From NCBI GenBank assembly GCA_046347045.1, contig JAXMGX010000007.1, positions 1 to 64,000 on the forward strand: a stretch of 64,000 bases of DNA. The letters run 5' to 3'. This document shows, one piece after another, positions 33,581 through 41,790 of this stretch. This DNA is from ZC4RG30 sp046347045. GTDB lineage: Bacteria > Pseudomonadota > Gammaproteobacteria > Steroidobacterales > Steroidobacteraceae. The notes beneath the pieces are model-generated. The model worked only from the letters and a program-made list of their open reading frames with translations. It had not been told where the DNA came from and ran no database searches. The position numbers and the translations under genes are program-made. Numbering within the stretch: the first letter of the stretch is position 1; each line of letters begins with the position of its first letter.

Positions 33581-33988
33581 TTACCGGGATGCCTTGTATC
33601 CCGCCCCCTGCAGTTCCGGCGGAAGGATGCAGTTGCCTTGCAGCTCCGCAAAGGAATACTTGCCGTGCTCGACCTTGTCGACATTCGCCGCCAGCCTGCC
33701 AGTGATCCGGTCGACAACCAGGCTGCTGTGCCAGCCATCATCGACACGACCGACGCCGCGCAGCTCCTTGCGCTTCAGCTTGATCGGCACCGTGCCGTAG
33801 TAGGTGGTGGCCACCTTTGCATCCAGATCGACCTGGATGGTGAAGATATCGAGGCGCGAGGCAAATGAGCTCCTGAACTTGTCCACCGTGCACTGCACGA
33901 TGATCGTGTCCGCGGGCATGGCGGCACCGCAGTGCCCGGCAGCCAGCATCGCCATCAGCCACGCGGCGCGAGCAGCATGAACCTTCAC
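33581..33988 (-). CDS. Small secreted protein of unknown function
   Basis: 135 residues from a GTG at 33988 chosen for the AGGAAA site upstream. Signal peptide ends near GAAMPA. Two Cys residues (VQCTVDKF and GNCILPPEL) could form a disulfide. The central TTYYGTVPIKLKRKEL and a C-terminal Tyr/Lys-rich end show no recognisable motif. It lies 15 bp from the tRNA gene, in the same direction. Confidence 0.6.
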   Translation of the reverse strand: MKVHAARAAWLMAMLAAGHCGAAMPADTIIVQCTVDKFRSSFASRLDIFTIQVDLDAKVATTYYGTVPIKLKRKELRGVGRVDDGWHSSLVVDRITGRLAANVDKVEHGKYSFAELQGNCILPPELQGAGYKASR

Positions 33989-34002
33989 GTTGTTTCCTCG
34001 TG

Positions 34003-34078
34003 TGGTGGGCCTGCTTGGATTCGAACCAAGGACCAAGGGATTATGAGTCCCCTGCACTAACCGCTGTGCTACAGGCCC
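34003..34078 (-). tRNA. tRNA with CAT anticodon, probably tRNA-Ile2
   Basis: 76 nt including an encoded CCA. Acceptor GGGCCTG pairs with CAGGCCC; D stem GCAC/GTGC; T loop GGTTCGAATCC. Anticodon CAT is at 34043-34045. The anticodon-stem and variable region (GACTCATAATCCCTTGGTC) is the Ile2 type, where the C is modified to lysidine to read AUA, rather than elongator Met. Identity depends on that modification, so Met is not excluded. No integrase or repeat flanks it. Confidence 0.88.
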
Positions 34079-34189
34079 GCCGGGAAGGGCAGGCATTGTA
34101 ACAGGGCCTTCTCCCCGCGGTTTCTCGACACTCGAGTCCGGCGCACCTGCACCATGGAACCGATGCCCCAGGCTCGCGTCTGACTGAGG

Positions 34190-34843
34190 ATGCGCCCGGC
34201 ACCTTCCGCGAAATTCCGCCCGACGGCGATGGCGCTGGTGCTGCTGGCGCACGTGCCGCTGGTACTGCTGTTTGCATGGGGATGGCGCGCGTCACGCGAC
34301 GAACCCGAACTGCAACTGGTGTTCCTGAGCCTCTGGCAGCAGCAGCAACCACGCGAGCCGGCACCGCGCGCCGAACCCGCACTCACTTCACCGCGATCCA
34401 CGCGCATGCCGGCTGCACCACCATCGCGCGCGCAACCCGAGACACCGCAACCTCCCGCCGAGCCTGCTTCCACAGCCATCACCGCACCGGCGGAATCGAC
34501 GCCATCCACGACACCGCCGCGTGCCGGCATCGACTGGAACGCTGAAGGCAAGGCCGCCGCGGCAAGACAGGCTGCTCCACCCGCGTCCACGGAATTCTCC
34601 GCACGGCCAAAGATCGACAAGCCCTGCGAGAAGCAGAGGTCGAGTTGGGAATGGAACAAGCAACCGAAGAAGGCCGGGCTGGCGCCACTTCCGTACGTGG
34701 TGTTGGGACGCTGTGTCGTCGGACTTGGATTTTTCGCCTGCTCGCCGCAGAAGCCGCCCGAAGCCAACAGCCACCTGCTCGACGACATGCGCGATGGCAA
34801 GACATCGCCCTCTTCCGTGCCGGATCACGAACGCTGCGACTAG
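34190..34843 (+). CDS. TonB-N-like anchored protein of unknown function
   Basis: 217 residues. A membrane anchor near the N-terminus (ALVLLAHVPLVLLFAWGW) precedes a long Pro/Gln/Glu/Ala-rich spacer, the layout of TonB-like proteins, but the C-terminus lacks a TonB domain and instead has Cys-containing segments (DKPCEKQRSSWEW, GRCVVGLGFFACS, ERCD). Probably extends into the periplasm. Function unknown. Lies 40 bp upstream of the amidotransferase gene on the same strand. Confidence 0.55.
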   Translation: MRPAPSAKFRPTAMALVLLAHVPLVLLFAWGWRASRDEPELQLVFLSLWQQQQPREPAPRAEPALTSPRSTRMPAAPPSRAQPETPQPPAEPASTAITAPAESTPSTTPPRAGIDWNAEGKAAAARQAAPPASTEFSARPKIDKPCEKQRSSWEWNKQPKKAGLAPLPYVVLGRCVVGLGFFACSPQKPPEANSHLLDDMRDGKTSPSSVPDHERCD

Positions 34844-34883
34844 CGCTTGCGCAATGTCGCGCCCGCCGTAGGATGGGCATGTC

Positions 34884-35642
34884 ATGTCCCGAGTCATGGT
34901 CTTCCAGCATGTGGCCGCCGAACCGCTGGGCACGCTGCATGCGCGCATCCGCGCCCGCGGGCACCGCATCCGCTTCCACAACTTCCAGCGCCATCCCGAT
35001 GCGCTGCCGAGCGTGGACCGCTATCAGGGCCTCATCGTGCTGGGTGGGCCGATGAAGGTGATGGACCAGCACCTGCATCCTCACCTGAAGACCGAACTCG
35101 CCGCCATCGAAGCGGCGCTGCGGCAGGAAATTCCTGTGCTCGGCATCTGCCTCGGCGCTCAGCTTCTGGCACATGTGCTTGGCGCGCCGGTTCGGCGTCA
35201 CGGCCGGCAGGAGATCGGCTGGTACGACCTCGCCACCACGGAACACGGCCGCAGCGATGCGGTCCTGGGCCATCTGGGTGAAGTAGCGCCGGTGTTCCAG
35301 TGGCATGGGTGTACCTACGACCTGCCGGCCGGCGCCGTGCAGCTCGCGCGTACCGACACCTGCGAGCAGCAGGCCTTCCGCTTCGGCACCAACGCCTATG
35401 GCTTCCAGTTCCACATGGAGGCCGACGAGGCGATGATCGATCGCTGGCTGCGACTACCCGCTTATCGCGACGAGCTGGCCGCGGCGGGCATCGATCGGAA
35501 CGAGCAGTCCATCCGCGCCGTCACGGAAGTGCGGATGCGCCAGATGCGCCCGCTGGCGGAATCCACCTTCAATCGCTTTCTCGATCTGGTCGGCAGGCCA
35601 AGTCGGCGCATCGCCCTGCCCTCCCTTCATGCGGACGCCTGA
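34884..35642 (+). CDS. Class I glutamine amidotransferase-like protein
   Basis: 252 residues. Nucleophile elbow LGICLGAQLLAHVLG with the catalytic Cys; the His of GFQFHMEA provides the second member of the triad. GLIVLGGPMKVMD and AWHGC-like segment FQWHGCTYDLPAGA match GuaA-like stand-alone GATases. It would hydrolyse glutamine to give ammonia, but no synthase partner is adjacent. Substrate pathway unknown. Confidence 0.87.
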   Translation: MSRVMVFQHVAAEPLGTLHARIRARGHRIRFHNFQRHPDALPSVDRYQGLIVLGGPMKVMDQHLHPHLKTELAAIEAALRQEIPVLGICLGAQLLAHVLGAPVRRHGRQEIGWYDLATTEHGRSDAVLGHLGEVAPVFQWHGCTYDLPAGAVQLARTDTCEQQAFRFGTNAYGFQFHMEADEAMIDRWLRLPAYRDELAAAGIDRNEQSIRAVTEVRMRQMRPLAESTFNRFLDLVGRPSRRIALPSLHADA

Positions 35643-35717
35643 CGGCAGCCGGACTCGCGGCTCGGCCGCTGACGGTTACAATCCTGCCTCCAGACAACAA
35701 GACCGGGGGACGGGATC

Positions 35718-36788
35718 ATGATCAAGAGCCGACTTGCCGCGCGCGCCGCGGCCATCGCTGCGCTGGCCGGTGTCACCCTGCTGACGGCCAGCGCCAGCTT
35801 CGCCGGCGGCGAGGCGGGCCCCATCAGCCTGCGCGACCAGGGCTTCTTCTGGGTGGGCGCGCGGCCCACGCCCACCGCCGATGGCAAGGGCACCACCATT
35901 CAAGGCCAGATGTACGTGGGCTTCCAGCTCGTGGCCAGGAAGAAGCATCCCTACCCGCTGGTGCTGGTGCATGGCGGCGGCGGGCAATCCACCGACTACA
36001 TGGGCACGCCCGATGGACGCGATGGCTGGCTCGATTACTTCCTCGCTGCCGGCTTCGACGTTTACTTCGTCGATCGCCCCGCGCATGGCCGTTCGCCGAA
36101 CAACATCGCCTATGGCCCGCTGCGTCCGCCTGCGACCACCGAACTGATGACGCAGATGTTCCTCGGCCAGAGCAAGCAGTATCCGGGCGGCGGCGGCCCG
36201 CAGTCGAAGGAGAACATCCAGCACACGGCGAGCAGCGAGCCGGGCCCGACCGTGGGCAACGATGTGCTGCAACAGGATCTGGCGGAGCTGCTTGATCGCA
36301 TCGGTCCCGCGATCATCGTGACGCACTCGGCGGGCGGCGCCTCGGGCTGGCTGGCGATGGCGGCGCGCCCCGACAAAGTGAAAGGTGTACTGGCCATCGA
36401 GCCGGTGATGGGCATTACCGACAACCTGTCTTCGCTGATCACCTTCTCCCCCGCTCTCGCCCCCGGCGAAAAGATCGCGCTGGAAAAGCTGCCTGCCGAA
36501 AAGCCGGGCCTCAACCCCTGCGAGCTGCAACCGAAGGACAAGGTGCACACCGTGCCCGCGTTCAAGGACAAACCGGTGATGTTCGTGGTGTCGCCGCAGT
36601 CCTCGCCGATGTTCACGCCAAACGTGCACTGTTCGGTGCACACGCTGAATCAGCTCGGCGCGAAGGCCAGGCTGTCGCGGCTGGAGGATTTCGGGCTCCT
36701 CGGCAACGGGCACTTCATGAACGAAGAGAAGAACAACGGTGACATCGCGAAGAAGGTGTTCATCCCGTTCCTGTCGTCGATCAAGTAA
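35718..36788 (+). CDS. Secreted alpha/beta hydrolase (esterase-like)
   Basis: 356 residues, signal peptide ending near ASFA. Fold features: oxyanion motif VLVHGGGGQSTDY, catalytic Ser in IVTHSAGGASGWL, acid region near FKDKPVMFV, and His in LLGNGHFMNEE. GDVYFVDRPAHGRSP-type segment places it near esterase 713-like enzymes. Periplasmic or secreted; natural substrate unknown. Confidence 0.85.
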   Translation: MIKSRLAARAAAIAALAGVTLLTASASFAGGEAGPISLRDQGFFWVGARPTPTADGKGTTIQGQMYVGFQLVARKKHPYPLVLVHGGGGQSTDYMGTPDGRDGWLDYFLAAGFDVYFVDRPAHGRSPNNIAYGPLRPPATTELMTQMFLGQSKQYPGGGGPQSKENIQHTASSEPGPTVGNDVLQQDLAELLDRIGPAIIVTHSAGGASGWLAMAARPDKVKGVLAIEPVMGITDNLSSLITFSPALAPGEKIALEKLPAEKPGLNPCELQPKDKVHTVPAFKDKPVMFVVSPQSSPMFTPNVHCSVHTLNQLGAKARLSRLEDFGLLGNGHFMNEEKNNGDIAKKVFIPFLSSIK

Positions 36789-36817
36789 CTGCTGACTTTT
36801 TTCCGGAGTATCCGCAC

Positions 36818-37426
36818 ATGAAGCTCTACTACCTCACCGGCGCCTGCTCGCTGGCCTCCTACATCTGCCTGATCGAGGCGGACCAGAAGTTCGAGGCCTA
36901 CTCGGTGGATCGCGCCACCAAGAAGACCGCCGACGGCAAGGACTTCGCCTCGTTCAACCCGAAGGGCTACGTGCCCGCGCTGGTGCTGGACGATGGTCAG
37001 GTATTGACCGAGAACGTGGCGGTACTGAGCTACATCGCGAACCTCGATGCCTCGCGCCGGCTCGCGCCGGCGCCGGGCACGCTGGGTTTCTACCGCGTGC
37101 TCGAATGGCTGGCCTACGTGAACTCCGAAGTGCACAAGACCATGGGGCCGATGTTCCGCCCCACCACCACGGACGAACAGAAGGCCGCGGCGCGCGAACT
37201 GCTGGCCACGCGCCATGCCTTCATCGAGAACGCGCTGGGCGACAAGCCCTTCCTCACCGGCGACAACTTCACGGTGGCGGATGCCTATCTTTACGTGACG
37301 CTGAGCTGGCGTGAGCGCGTGGGTGTGGACATCTCGCGCTTCCCGAAGCTGACAGCGTTCTTCGAACGCGTCCGCGCGCGGCCTTCGGTGCGGCAGGCGC
37401 GCACCGCCGAGGGGCTGCCGCTCTAG
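36818..37426 (+). CDS. gstA: Glutathione S-transferase, beta class
   Basis: 202 residues. MKLYYLTGACSLASYI is the classic beta-class N-terminus with the catalytic Cys; FNPKGYVPALVLDDGQVLTENVAVLSYI binds glutathione; the C-terminal helices include FLTGDNFTVADAYLYVTLSW. It lies 29 bp downstream of the esterase gene, which may be cotranscribed. The stop is in the CTAG shared with the convergent vapC stop. Confidence 0.93.
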   Translation: MKLYYLTGACSLASYICLIEADQKFEAYSVDRATKKTADGKDFASFNPKGYVPALVLDDGQVLTENVAVLSYIANLDASRRLAPAPGTLGFYRVLEWLAYVNSEVHKTMGPMFRPTTTDEQKAAARELLATRHAFIENALGDKPFLTGDNFTVADAYLYVTLSWRERVGVDISRFPKLTAFFERVRARPSVRQARTAEGLPL

Positions 37427-37851
37427 GCGGTGAGCACGCGGATCGCCTTGATCCGCGTGAAGTCCCGGTCGTGAGTGACCAGCGCATGCGCCCCGGCGGC
37501 GATTGCGCTGGCGACCTGGACGGCGTCGGGCAGCTTGAGCCCTTCGGACACACGGATGCGCGCCGCGCTGGCAGCCACGTCGGCGTCCAGCGCAACCACC
37601 TGCCAGGATTCCAGCAGTCGCTGATAGCGCGCGGCCAGTGCTTCCTGGCGCTTCTGCAGCGGCCCCGCCAGCACTTCGATCACGGTGATGGCACTGACCG
37701 CGAATCGCACCCTGCCCGCTGCCTGCGCTTCCAGCAGCGATTGGTAACGCTCCGCGAATCCGGCCCGGCCCTCCAGCAGATAAATGAGCGGCGCTGAATC
37801 GAGCAGCAACAGCCCGCCGGCCGGAATCCGGCTGATGTCTAGCGATTCCAT
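37423..37851 (-). CDS. vapC: VapC-type PIN-domain toxin
   Basis: 142 residues. Acidic PIN residues are visible: Asp in LLLLDSAPLIYLLEG, Glu in SAITVIEVLAG, and Asp residues in LPDAVQVASA and VTHDRDF, which together bind the metal for RNA cleavage. The start overlaps the antitoxin by 13 bp. Target RNA unknown. Confidence 0.9.
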   Translation of the reverse strand: MESLDISRIPAGGLLLLDSAPLIYLLEGRAGFAERYQSLLEAQAAGRVRFAVSAITVIEVLAGPLQKRQEALAARYQRLLESWQVVALDADVAASAARIRVSEGLKLPDAVQVASAIAAGAHALVTHDRDFTRIKAIRVLTA

Positions 37852-38105
37852 TCGTCGCGCAGCCTGCGCAGCCGCGCCAGACTGTCTCGCCCCCACAGTC
37901 CCTTGCCGGAACCCAGGGCCGCAGCCAGCGGCTGCTGCCGCGCCTGCGATGCGAGCGATTCCACCGGCACGAGGGCGGCAACCGCCCGGCCGCGGCGGGT
38001 GATCACGGTGGCGCGACCGCGTTCGGCTTCCTGCAACAGGCGTGGCAGGTCGTTGCGGGCATCTTCGGATCCGAGTTGCGGCGGCACGGGGTTCCTGTTC
38101 TTCAT
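37839..38105 (-). CDS. Phd/YefM-type antitoxin
   Basis: 88 residues. SEDARNDLPRLLQEAERGRATVITRRGRAVAALVPVE is the Phd/YefM pattern (DNA-binding N-terminus, here about residues 12-47); the C-terminus is helical and basic (WGRDSLARLRRLRDEWNR), suited to wrapping the VapC toxin. It overlaps the toxin gene by 13 bp. Its promoter palindrome begins 5 bp upstream of the ATG, so it probably autoregulates. Confidence 0.88.
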   Translation of the reverse strand: MKNRNPVPPQLGSEDARNDLPRLLQEAERGRATVITRRGRAVAALVPVESLASQARQQPLAAALGSGKGLWGRDSLARLRRLRDEWNR

Positions 38106-38109
38106 CTTC

Positions 38110-38132
38110 CAACTGTACGGTCCGTACAGTTG
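38110..38132. promoter_or_regulatory. 23-bp palindromic operator of the toxin-antitoxin pair
   Basis: Arms of 11 bp, CAACTGTACGG and CCGTACAGTTG, mirror each other perfectly around one central base. The arm on the gene side forms the -10 (TACAGT on the minus strand), so binding here would block transcription of the pair. Confidence 0.75.
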
Positions 38133-38140
38133 TCGGGCAA
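38112..38140 (-). promoter_or_regulatory. Toxin-antitoxin promoter, predicted leaderless
   Basis: On the minus strand TTGCCC (38135-38140) and TACAGT (38112-38117) are 17 bp apart. The expected start falls 6-8 nt after the -10, at or within a base of the ATG at 38105, so the mRNA may lack a leader. This rests on consensus matching only. Confidence 0.4.
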
Positions 38141-38220
38141 CCATTGTCCGGTGCCGACTGGTTGCGCGGCCGCCGCATTGCCGACGCATTCATGCGGATT
38201 TGCGATGTTTCCCGGCAGTT

Positions 38221-38239
38221 GTTGAGAGCGGTTCTCAAC
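38221..38239. promoter_or_regulatory. Inverted repeat upstream of the haem operon, Fur-box-like spacing
   Basis: GTTGAGA and TCTCAAC, perfect 7-bp arms separated by 5 bases, 62 bp before the hemA ATG. The inner TGAGA-N5-TCTCA has the same spacing as a 7-1-7 Fur site, though the central bases differ. It may be the target of Fur, of the operon's own response regulator, or only a hairpin. Confidence 0.4.
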
Positions 38240-38301
38240 CAGCGGCCGAGCCATGACGCGGCAATGACAATGCTGCAGTCCACGCTCCGTAACCTTTCGG
38301 C

Positions 38302-39279
38302 ATGGCCCTGTCCGACCTGGTCGCCCTGAACCGCAAGGTGGCGCAATCCGCGCCCGACGCGCTGCTGCCCGACGCCTGCGCGGTGAAAACCTGCCTGCGC
38401 GAAGTGCGCATCGCTGCGGTTCCCGGCGATTCGCAGCCCGCGCCGATGGAGGCGCGCGCGGCGGGCTACGACTCCTACACCGGCGCCGATGCCTATCGCT
38501 TCCTGCTGCAGCTCGCCTGTGGCCTGGAAAGCGAGATCGCCGGTGAGACGGAGATACTGGGGCAGATCAAGCAAAGCTGGCGCGACTACGAGACCGCGCA
38601 TGCCGCCGAAGCACGTGCACTGCGTCCATGGATGCAGCGACTGCTGCAGGATACAAAAGAGGTGCGCACCGAGTATGTGGTGGGCCTGGGCAGCGCCACC
38701 TATGGGTCGCTGGTGCGGCGACTGCTGGGCGGCACACTCACCGGACCCACGCTGCTGCTGGGCGCAGGGCAACTGGCCGAAACCATCCTGCCCTTCCTCG
38801 ACAGCGGTGAAGTGCTGGTGTGGAACCGCAGCCGCGAGCGCGCCGAGGCCATGCTCTCGCGTCAGCGCGCGGCGCAAACCGCCGGCCGGGTGGCGCTGCT
38901 GCCTTCCACGGCCGAAGCCGAGGCCTGGCATCGCGCCCGCGACGTGGTGATCTGCATCCCGGCGGACGAGGAGCGCGATGGCGAACGCGTGCGTTGGTGG
39001 CGCAACCGGGCACGGCATGAAGGCCGCATCCTGCACCTGGGCATCGACAGCGCCGCCGGTACCCCCTGGGAACAGGTTGAAGGCCTCGCCACACTGAAGG
39101 ATCTTTTCGGCCTGCGCGATACGCAGGCCGTGCAACGCGAGCAGCTTCTGGCCAGGGCCCGCAAGGCCTGCGCCGACAAGGCGCAGCTTGCCCGGCTCGA
39201 CGACACCGACGGTTCGCGCGCCGGCAATTCCAATCATGGCTGGGAAGATCTGGCTGTATTCCAGGCTTTCGGCTACTAA
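38302..39279 (+). CDS. hemA: Glutamyl-tRNA reductase, short form
   Basis: 325 residues against about 420 in canonical enzymes. An in-frame stop at 38290-38292 rules out a longer N-terminus. The catalytic Cys motif survives as CAVKTCLREV (Cys31); AGETEILGQIKQSW matches the GESQILGQVK region; a Rossmann loop LLLGAGQLAETI follows. The C-terminal dimerisation helix region is mostly missing, and the last 40 residues are not conserved. It should reduce glutamyl-tRNA to glutamate-1-semialdehyde, the first step of haem synthesis. First gene of a tight operon. Confidence 0.8.
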   Translation: MALSDLVALNRKVAQSAPDALLPDACAVKTCLREVRIAAVPGDSQPAPMEARAAGYDSYTGADAYRFLLQLACGLESEIAGETEILGQIKQSWRDYETAHAAEARALRPWMQRLLQDTKEVRTEYVVGLGSATYGSLVRRLLGGTLTGPTLLLGAGQLAETILPFLDSGEVLVWNRSRERAEAMLSRQRAAQTAGRVALLPSTAEAEAWHRARDVVICIPADEERDGERVRWWRNRARHEGRILHLGIDSAAGTPWEQVEGLATLKDLFGLRDTQAVQREQLLARARKACADKAQLARLDDTDGSRAGNSNHGWEDLAVFQAFGY

Positions 39280-39288
39280 TCACTCCTT

Positions 39289-40857
39289 ATGAGCAACAAG
39301 ACACTGCGTCTGGGGACGCGACGATCCGCATTGGCCTGGGTGCAGAGCAGCCAGGTGGCCGCCGCGCTGCGCGCGGCCCATCCGGGTCTCGAGGTGGAAC
39401 TGGTGGGCATCGAAACGCGCGGCGACCGCGTGCTCGACAAGCCGCTGTCGCAGATCGATGGCAAGGAGTTCTTCACTGCCGAACTCGACCATGCGCTGGC
39501 CGAAGGCCGCGTGGATTTCACGGTGCACTCGCTGAAGGACCTGAGCCTGGAGCGGCCGCGTGAATTCGTGCTGGCCGCGGTGCCGCGGCGCGCGAACCCG
39601 CGCGACATCGCACTGTTCGCGCCGGATGTGATGCAGCGGCTGACCGAAGGCGCGGGGCTCACCATCGGCACCTCATCGCCGCGGCGCGCGGAGCTGCTGC
39701 CGCCGTTCCTGTCGAAGGCGCTGCCCTTCGGCGCGCGCAATGCATTGAGCCTGGTGAACCTGCGCGGCAATGTGGACAGCCGGCTGCGCCGCCTGCATGA
39801 GCCACGCGGATCGGAACGGCACCTGGACGGCATCGTGCTGGCGACGGCAGGGCTGTCACGCCTCTACGCCGATACGAGCACGGAGCGCGAAGGTCGCAAG
39901 CTGCTCGATGCACTGCTCACCGGCCTCAACATCATGGTGCTGCCGCTCACGGATTCGCCTGGCGCGCCGGGCCAGGGCGCGCTGGCCGTGGAGTGCCGCG
40001 CCAATGACGATGCCACGCGCGCGCTGCTCGCCGTGCTCGAAGACCCCGCCACGCGCGGCGCAGTCACGGTGGAACGGCAGCTGCTGGCCGAATACGGCGG
40101 CGGCTGCCATCAGCGCTTCGGCGCCACGTTGCAGTGGCTGCCCGGCCTGGGTGGCCTGCTGCGCACCGGCGGCCGCAGCGGCACGAACGTGGACATCACC
40201 GGCGAACGCTGGCTGCCGGATGCGGTCGTTCCGGATCCTGTCGGTGCGGTGAAGGCCTGGGATGGCAGCCAGGCGCCGAAGTCCGATGCGCGCTACCTGG
40301 TCACGGCGCAGCAACTGGAGTCTCGGCTGCGCGGTGAAGCGGTGTTCCTGGCGCACTCACGCGCGCTGCCTGCCGACGGGGCCGCGGCGCTGCGCGGCAA
40401 GGTGGTGTGGACCTCGGGCAGCGCGAGCTGGTTCCGGCTTGCCGCGCAGGGCGTGTGGGTGCAGGGCTGCGGCGAAGCAATGGGCGCGGAGGCCGCGGCG
40501 CAACTGGTGGCCGAGCCGCTGCTGCGGTTGCCCGCACCGGCTCGCTGGTCCGTGCTGACCCATGCGGCCGCGGTGGAACCCTGGTCGCAGGGTGCATGGC
40601 GCGGCGCGCAGGTGATCGCCACTTACGAAATGGACGAATCCACGCTGCCCGACGAGAGCGCACTCAAGGCAGCCACGCACGTGTACTGGAGCAGCAGCGC
40701 GCAGTTCGACCGCGGGCGTGATCTCGTGGCTGCGACGGCGCACCATGCCTCGGGCCCGGGCAAGACTGCGGAACACATCCGCGCGGCCGGCGTGAGACAC
40801 TTCCAGGCCTTCCCCACAGTGGCCGAGTGGCGCAAATGGACAGCAAGGGCGCGCTGA
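39289..40857 (+). CDS. hemC: Porphobilinogen deaminase fused to a HemD-like domain
   Basis: 522 residues where HemC alone is about 310. HemC part: LRLGTRRSALAWVQSSQVAAAL, HSLKDLSLERP, GTSSPRRAEL, LRGNVDSRLRRL, and the dipyrromethane Cys in EYGGGCHQRFG (Cys273). From about residue 310 a second domain follows with ATHVYWSSSAQFDR and HHASGPGKTAEHIRAAG, resembling the second half of uroporphyrinogen III synthase (GPTTAEAL-type motif). It would then make uroporphyrinogen III in one chain. It starts 9 bp after the hemA stop and its end overlaps the kinase gene. Confidence 0.8.
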   Translation: MSNKTLRLGTRRSALAWVQSSQVAAALRAAHPGLEVELVGIETRGDRVLDKPLSQIDGKEFFTAELDHALAEGRVDFTVHSLKDLSLERPREFVLAAVPRRANPRDIALFAPDVMQRLTEGAGLTIGTSSPRRAELLPPFLSKALPFGARNALSLVNLRGNVDSRLRRLHEPRGSERHLDGIVLATAGLSRLYADTSTEREGRKLLDALLTGLNIMVLPLTDSPGAPGQGALAVECRANDDATRALLAVLEDPATRGAVTVERQLLAEYGGGCHQRFGATLQWLPGLGGLLRTGGRSGTNVDITGERWLPDAVVPDPVGAVKAWDGSQAPKSDARYLVTAQQLESRLRGEAVFLAHSRALPADGAAALRGKVVWTSGSASWFRLAAQGVWVQGCGEAMGAEAAAQLVAEPLLRLPAPARWSVLTHAAAVEPWSQGAWRGAQVIATYEMDESTLPDESALKAATHVYWSSSAQFDRGRDLVAATAHHASGPGKTAEHIRAAGVRHFQAFPTVAEWRKWTARAR

Positions 40858-41789
40858 GCGTAAGACCCGTGCGGCAATCGCGCCGCGTGGCCATCCTGGC
40901 CGGCGTATGGCTGGTGGTCGTGCTCATGCTGGTGATCTGGTGGGCCTACCACCTGCTCGACCAGTCCTCGCACATCGCCGACCTGTCGGTGCTGGCGGGC
41001 GTGTCGCCCGATGCCGTGGCTGCCGAATCCGCGCGCACCTTCCGCATGGTGTTCTGGGAGGGCGGCACCTTTCTGGTGCTGCTGCTCACGATTTCCGGCG
41101 CGTTGTTCTGGTACTACCGCCGCGACATGCAGCGTGCACGCGGCACGCAGGCCTTCTTCGCCGCACTGACGCATGAGCTGCGCACGCCGCTGACCAGCGT
41201 GCGCCTGCAGACCGAAGCCATCGCCGCCGGCGAACCCTCGCAGGAACTGATCGACCGGCTGCTGGTGGACACGCACCGGCTGGAATCGCAGATCGACAAG
41301 ACGCTGGAACTGGCGCGCATCGAGGGCGGCGGGCGCCTGGCGGAACAGGCCATCCGCCTCGACCAGTGGCTGGAGCGCGTACTCAACGGTGTGGTGGCAG
41401 CAGAAGGCGAAGGCGCGCAGTTGCGCGTGACCGTAGACCCCGACCTGCCGCCGGTGGCCGGCGACACCTCCGCACTGCAGCTCATCCTGCGCAATCTGGT
41501 CGAAAATTCATTGCGCCATGGTGACCGCAGCCTGATCCACATCGACGTTGCGGCGCGGCGCGCCGGCAATGCCGTGGAACTTCGCTATCGCGATGACGGC
41601 CGCGGCTTCGAAGGTGATCCGGATTCGCTGGGCCGTCTGTTCCTGCGTGGCGGCGGTTCGCGTGGCACGGGCGTGGGCCTGTACCTGGTCCGCGTGCTGA
41701 TGGAGCGCATGGGCGGCACCGTTCGCTTCGCGCATGCCGACGGCGGCGGCTTTGCCGCCACGATGAGCTTCGTGCCCGGCAACGGCTGA
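40836..41789 (+). CDS. Sensor histidine kinase within the haem operon
   Basis: 317 residues; the ATG at 40836 lies inside the hemC 3' end (a GTG at 40827 is also in frame). Two membrane helices (VAILAGVWLVVVLMLVIWW and TFLVLLLTISGALFWYY) flank a periplasmic loop of about 40 residues; no HAMP domain is apparent. HisKA box FFAALTHELRTPLTSVRLQ with the phospho-acceptor His, then N box NLVENSLRHGD and G box DDGRGFEGD...GTGVGLYLVRVLMERMGG. The short loop gives little room for a ligand domain, so it may sense the membrane or a haem intermediate (inference). Confidence 0.9.
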   Translation: MDSKGALSVRPVRQSRRVAILAGVWLVVVLMLVIWWAYHLLDQSSHIADLSVLAGVSPDAVAAESARTFRMVFWEGGTFLVLLLTISGALFWYYRRDMQRARGTQAFFAALTHELRTPLTSVRLQTEAIAAGEPSQELIDRLLVDTHRLESQIDKTLELARIEGGGRLAEQAIRLDQWLERVLNGVVAAEGEGAQLRVTVDPDLPPVAGDTSALQLILRNLVENSLRHGDRSLIHIDVAARRAGNAVELRYRDDGRGFEGDPDSLGRLFLRGGGSRGTGVGLYLVRVLMERMGGTVRFAHADGGGFAATMSFVPGNG

Positions 41790-41790
41790 C

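Noticed and set aside
34003..34078. tRNA gene as an integration site for a mobile element
   Set aside because: No integrase, no repeat of the tRNA 3' end nearby, and ordinary chromosomal genes on both sides.
37423..38132. Toxin-antitoxin pair as the mark of a genomic island
   Set aside because: Flanked by ordinary metabolic genes with no transposase, integrase or composition break that I can see.
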